DNA from: an uncultured Oscillospiraceae bacterium
Lineage (GTDB): Bacteria; Bacillota; Clostridia; UBA1381
Reading direction: 5' to 3'
Length of the DNA: 8,598 nucleotides
NCBI GenBank assembly: GCA_946531785.1
Contig: CAMNAT010000065.1
Coordinates: forward strand, 1-8,598
Shown: positions 6,011 to 8,598 of the stretch, piece by piece
Layout of the letters: the number at the start of each line of letters is the position of its first letter
Position numbering within the stretch: position 1 is the stretch's first letter
Program-made: the position numbers and the translations under genes
The notes under the pieces: model-generated
Seen by the model: the letters and a program-made list of their open reading frames with translations, nothing else
Told to the model about the DNA's origin: nothing
The model's database searches: none

Positions 6011-6849
6011 TAGTTTTTTACCTTTATGATCGTCTTTTCCGGATCGATCTTGTCCTTTTCCAGTATCAGCTCGCCGATGCTCTCAGCCGTTATCGTGCCG
6101 GAGGTCGGGTTTATGACGCTGTCGATATGCGAGGTGATATCCGCCTCTACCGTTGAATACTCAAACGCAAGCGTGGTGTTTATCAGCTTGCAGTTTTTCA
6201 TAACCAGATTGTCTATGTAGCACATGCCCTGCAGGCTCTCTATGGTACAGTTTATGAGCGTGAGGTTCTTCGCATTCCAGCCGAGGTATTCGCCGGATAT
6301 AAAGCTGTCATACACCGTCACATTATCGGTGTTCCAGAACGCGTCCTTTGACAGCAGACGCGAATTGCGGATAACGGCATTCTTCACTCCGTCAAATGAG
6401 TAGTTGCCGACAAGCCGCAGGTTATCTATCTCCATATCGCTGCAGTTCATAGCGAGATAATCGCCATGCGCCGATACATTGTTTATCTTCACATCCGAGC
6501 ATGACCAGAGTGTTTCCTCGGCGTTCACCATATCTACATTTGTAAGCTCCAGACCCTTAACGCGTCTGAAGGTCTTGGGTGCCTCGATTGTAGTGTCGGT
6601 CATCTTCAGATTTTCCGTATACCATATACCGGCGCGTGCCATGTTAAATAGCGTGCAGTCCTTTACCTCTATATCCTTCGCGTACCACAATGGATATTTC
6701 CAACGGAAGATGCTGCCCGTTACCCTTATATTTCTGCTCTCTTTAAGCGGTGATTCGCCATCATCGAACACACAATCATATATATCAAGATCGCGTCCCA
6801 TAAACAATGCGCGCTCGCCGGTTAAAAGCTGCTGCTGTATTTTTTTCAT
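6010..6849 (-). CDS. DUF3737 family right-handed beta-helix protein, function unknown
   Basis: 279 aa from the chosen start; matches what I recall of the DUF3737 family, including the N-terminal FDDGESPLKES (28-38), FRWKYPLWY (48-56) and RAGIWYT (72-78). The body is made of about nine beta-helix rungs of 19-21 residues. Each has an aromatic or Met (W55, W76, F94, W115, M134, F152, W172, W191, Y211) followed 8-10 residues later by Asp/Asn (D64, D85, N104, N124, N143, N162, D181, N200, N219), giving an aromatic and an Asn/Asp ladder. Pectate-lyase-like folds look like this, but no lyase active site is evident and there is no signal peptide, so it is probably cytosolic. The ATG at 6849 was chosen over an in-frame ATG at 6891, because that one lies in the promoter -10 region and 6849 has a GAGGGGG ribosome binding site. 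First gene of the operon with PatB and MATE. The biochemical role is unknown. Confidence 0.85.
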   Translation of the reverse strand: MKKIQQQLLTGERALFMGRDLDIYDCVFDDGESPLKESRNIRVTGSIFRWKYPLWYAKDIEVKDCTLFNMARAGIWYTENLKMTDTTIEAPKTFRRVKGLELTNVDMVNAEETLWSCSDVKINNVSAHGDYLAMNCSDMEIDNLRLVGNYSFDGVKNAVIRNSRLLSKDAFWNTDNVTVYDSFISGEYLGWNAKNLTLINCTIESLQGMCYIDNLVMKNCKLINTTLAFEYSTVEADITSHIDSVINPTSGTITAESIGELILEKDKIDPEKTIIKVKN

Positions 6850-6857
6850 TTCTGTAT

Positions 6858-6864
6858 CCCCCTC
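6858..6864 (-). promoter_or_regulatory. Ribosome binding site that decides the DUF3737 start
   Basis: GAGGGGG on the minus strand, 8 nt before the ATG at 6849. The upstream in-frame ATG at 6891 overlaps the promoter and cannot be in the transcript. Confidence 0.75.
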
Positions 6865-6881
6865 AGTTTTTATACTATACC

Positions 6882-6910
6882 ATTTTAGCATTGTTTTACA
6901 TCACTGTCAA
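6882..6910 (-). promoter_or_regulatory. Sigma-A-type promoter of the DUF3737-PatB-MATE operon
   Basis: Minus strand: perfect -35 TTGACA (6910-6905), a 17-nt spacer, and -10 TAAAAT (6887-6882) preceded by TGC, an extended -10. The expected start is near 6875, giving a 5' UTR of about 26 nt with no space for a T-box or S-box leader, despite the sulfur-metabolism-type enzyme in the operon. A strong, apparently constitutive promoter; no operator palindrome is seen. Confidence 0.85.
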
Positions 6911-6921
6911 GTAGAAACACG

Positions 6922-6954
6922 AAAAAAGGAGCCGCCCTTGCGGGCAGCCCCCTT
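6922..6954 (-). terminator. Intrinsic terminator of the surface-protein gene
   Basis: On the minus strand, 6954-6942 (AAGGGGGCTGCCC) pairs with 6937-6925 to give a 13-bp GC-rich stem with three G-U wobbles. It is closed by a GCAA (GNRA) tetraloop at 6941-6938. A run of six T (6927-6922) overlaps the base of the stem. It lies about 35 nt after the stop codon of the surface-protein gene and 11 nt before the -35 of the next promoter, so it cleanly separates the two transcription units. Confidence 0.93.
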
Positions 6955-6988
6955 AGTATTTTTAGCCTTTTATCAAACCAGAGTCTGA

Positions 6989-8598
6989 TTACGGAGCAAC
7001 GAAGAATACTACGTCAGTTACATCGTTGTCAACTTCCTTAACGAAAGCGAGCTGCGGTGTAATGCTGTTAGCATCAAGAACTGACTGATCCCATGTTACA
7101 TAGTTCTTATCCTTCAGTGAGTCAGCTGTAACATTGCCGTTCTCATCTGAGTAAGCCTGGTTGAAGATCGATGTGTTCTGTGTACCTGAGTTACCAACTG
7201 AAAGTCTTACACCCTTGTTAACTCTCTCGTTGTAGTCAAATGTGTAAACATTTGCACCTGCGATCGAGAAATCAGTTGTGTCATTGATCGATGTAGCACC
7301 ATTTGTCTTGTCTGTGAAGAGGTCGAATGATGATGCTGACTTTCTGTAAACAACACCGAGGTATGCGAATACATCCTTAGCTGTTGATGTCTTACCGTTG
7401 TAAGCTATCTCATACTTGCCGTTGTTCTTGCCTGAAGCTGTGACCTTCTGAACATTCTGGAGTCCAGCGCCGAAGTCATCGTTTCCGGTAACATTTGCAA
7501 GTAATGCCTTATAGTCGCCAGCCGGGTTGTAGAGTACATAGAGATCTCCATCCTCAACATAACCCTCTGAGCCGATTGTATAAGCTACGATAGCACCCTC
7601 TGAAAGTGAGTCTGCGCTATCCTCAACGAGAAGCTCGATCTCGTTGCCGCCACGACCTACTGTGTAAGCGTTGCATGTTGTCGAATCTGAATCCTTCTGA
7701 CCGTTTACAGCCTTAACAACTGCGATCTGAGTCTCAGGTCTGATCGATGATGTACCGTTAAGTACGATAGCGAATCTGTAGTCGCCGTTTGTGTTCTTAT
7801 CGAAGAGATATGCCTCATAATCAGCATCGTCCTCGAAGCTTGAAACTGAAAGTGTTGCAACGGTGTTACCAGCGTTTGAATCCTTCATGTAATCGTCCAT
7901 ATCAACGATCTTTGTTACAGAATCCTTAAGTGTGTAACCGCCGAGCTTTGTTGAGTTAGCCTTGTATGTAAGCTCTGTGCCGCCTACAGCGTCCATCGCC
8001 TTATCAAACTTGATCTTGCCGCTTGTGAGCTTATATGTGCAGACTGTCTCACCGCTCTTGATTCTGTCTCTTACTCCAGCTGTTGTCTTTGAGAACGTTG
8101 ACGGTGTAGTACCTGTTGTAGCTGTACCTGTTGTTGCATATGTGTAGAACTTCGACTCTTCAGCCTCATCCTTACACTCATATGTTACGACCTTAGCGTC
8201 TGATGTGATCATTCTTACTGTGTAATAATCATCACCATTGCCCTTGTACATAGCAACGATTACGCCGTAGTTCTTCTCTGAGTTGCCCTCATCAAAGTAT
8301 GCTACATAACCGAATGCATCGACATATACCTTGTATGATGTACCAAGCTCGTAGTCACCGGTTGAAGTCATACCCTCAACGAGATCGTACTCATTGCCGC
8401 CGATCGTGATCGTCTGATCTTCCTCGTCCTTGCTTGTTACATTACCCTCAACAGCATTTGATGCAACAAGTACATTGTAGTAATCTCTATCCTTCAGCTC
8501 TTTACCGTTAACGATATCGTACTGGATAGAAAGAACATCATTTTCCTGAAGATCTGTAAACGCGATCTTGTTGCCATCCTTTGTGAATGTTACATCAA
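6989..8598 (-). CDS. Large S-layer-like cell-surface protein, C-terminal 535 codons (5' end outside the window)
   Basis: The frame stays open to the window edge (first full codon 8596-8594), so an ATG at 8371 is internal, not the start. The visible part is rich in Asp, Gly, Thr, Val and Asn, poor in Cys (three) and Trp (one), strongly beta-type, with no membrane segment or sortase signal. Residues 50-75 of the fragment (VEGNVTSKDEEDQTITIGGNEYDLVEG) and the following YKVYVDAFGYVAYFDEG resemble the repeat units of large clostridial surface proteins that carry SLH or stalk domains in the unseen part; this is recalled, not searched. A Thr/Gly linker (TYATTGTATTGTTPS) divides the fragment. Codon use differs from all neighbours: Arg is AGA in nine of the ten codons I checked (one CGT), with mostly ATC, AAC and AAG, and GC is visibly lower. 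That pattern fits a very highly expressed structural protein. Likely role: cell-envelope or S-layer component; the exact family is not recognised. Confidence 0.65.
   Translation of the reverse strand, partial: DVTFTKDGNKIAFTDLQENDVLSIQYDIVNGKELKDRDYYNVLVASNAVEGNVTSKDEEDQTITIGGNEYDLVEGMTSTGDYELGTSYKVYVDAFGYVAYFDEGNSEKNYGVIVAMYKGNGDDYYTVRMITSDAKVVTYECKDEAEESKFYTYATTGTATTGTTPSTFSKTTAGVRDRIKSGETVCTYKLTSGKIKFDKAMDAVGGTELTYKANSTKLGGYTLKDSVTKIVDMDDYMKDSNAGNTVATLSVSSFEDDADYEAYLFDKNTNGDYRFAIVLNGTSSIRPETQIAVVKAVNGQKDSDSTTCNAYTVGRGGNEIELLVEDSADSLSEGAIVAYTIGSEGYVEDGDLYVLYNPAGDYKALLANVTGNDDFGAGLQNVQKVTASGKNNGKYEIAYNGKTSTAKDVFAYLGVVYRKSASSFDLFTDKTNGATSINDTTDFSIAGANVYTFDYNERVNKGVRLSVGNSGTQNTSIFNQAYSDENGNVTADSLKDKNYVTWDQSVLDANSITPQLAFVKEVDNDVTDVVFFVAP
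8109..8138 (-). repeat. 15-nt tandem duplication encoding ATTGT-ATTGT
   Basis: Two adjacent 15-nt units (8138-8124 and 8123-8109) differ at a few third positions and encode the same five residues, Ala-Thr-Thr-Gly-Thr, twice. They form a flexible Thr/Gly linker in the surface protein. Such linkers vary in copy number in some surface proteins. Confidence 0.7.

Noticed and set aside
6850..6882. T-box or S-box leader ahead of the operon containing the C-S lyase
   Set aside because: The predicted leader is about 26 nt long with no stem structure.
8109..8138. CRISPR-like or microsatellite array
   Set aside because: Only two 15-nt units, in frame and coding for a Thr/Gly linker; there are no spacers.

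Overview
The window looks like chromosomal DNA from a Gram-positive, gut-type clostridium of the Clostridia/Oscillospirales sort. This is an inference from three things: secreted proteins with copper-amine-oxidase-N ('stalk') domains, AGGAGG-type ribosome binding sites with sigma-A-like promoters, and ordinary genes that mix GC-rich codons with ATA-rich stretches. All six supported genes are read from the minus strand, so transcription runs from high to low coordinates. I saw no RNA gene, mobile element, CRISPR array or phage gene.

Layout, in the direction of transcription. (1) 8598-6989 is the C-terminal 535 codons of a large, acidic, beta-rich surface protein of S-layer type. Its start lies outside the window. 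It ends at a strong intrinsic terminator (6954-6922). (2) Eleven bases further on is a near-consensus promoter (6910-6882). It drives a tight three-gene operon: a DUF3737 beta-helix protein (6849-6010), a PatB/MalY-type PLP-dependent C-S lyase/aminotransferase (6010-4850) and a MATE transporter (4853-3456). The gene junctions overlap by 1 and 4 nt. (3) A second good promoter (3425-3397), with an A-rich stretch upstream, drives a second three-gene operon: a secreted stalk-domain/parvulin prolyl isomerase (3366-2164), a secreted stalk-domain protein with a DUF4367-like C-terminal half (2142-1228), and larC (1222-62), the nickel chelatase of the LarA nickel-pincer cofactor pathway. This operon ends in a 22-bp perfect hairpin plus U-tract (54-1).

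How the genes may work together. The secreted parvulin foldase and its stalk-domain sister could help fold or assemble exported proteins such as the neighbouring surface protein; this is inference. The DUF3737-PatB-MATE operon links a cytosolic C-S lyase to a multidrug-type exporter and a cytosolic beta-helix protein of unknown job. It is the best candidate here for an undescribed pathway. larC stands apart functionally, because no larA, larB or larE is in view.

The start codons of two genes (DUF3737 and the parvulin) were moved downstream of the longest open frame. In both cases the promoter -10 region overlaps the upstream ATG and a proper ribosome binding site precedes the downstream one. 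The genes tile almost the whole window. The only non-coding stretches are 1-61, 3367-3455 and 6850-6988, each shorter than 150 bases and each explained by promoters and terminators.
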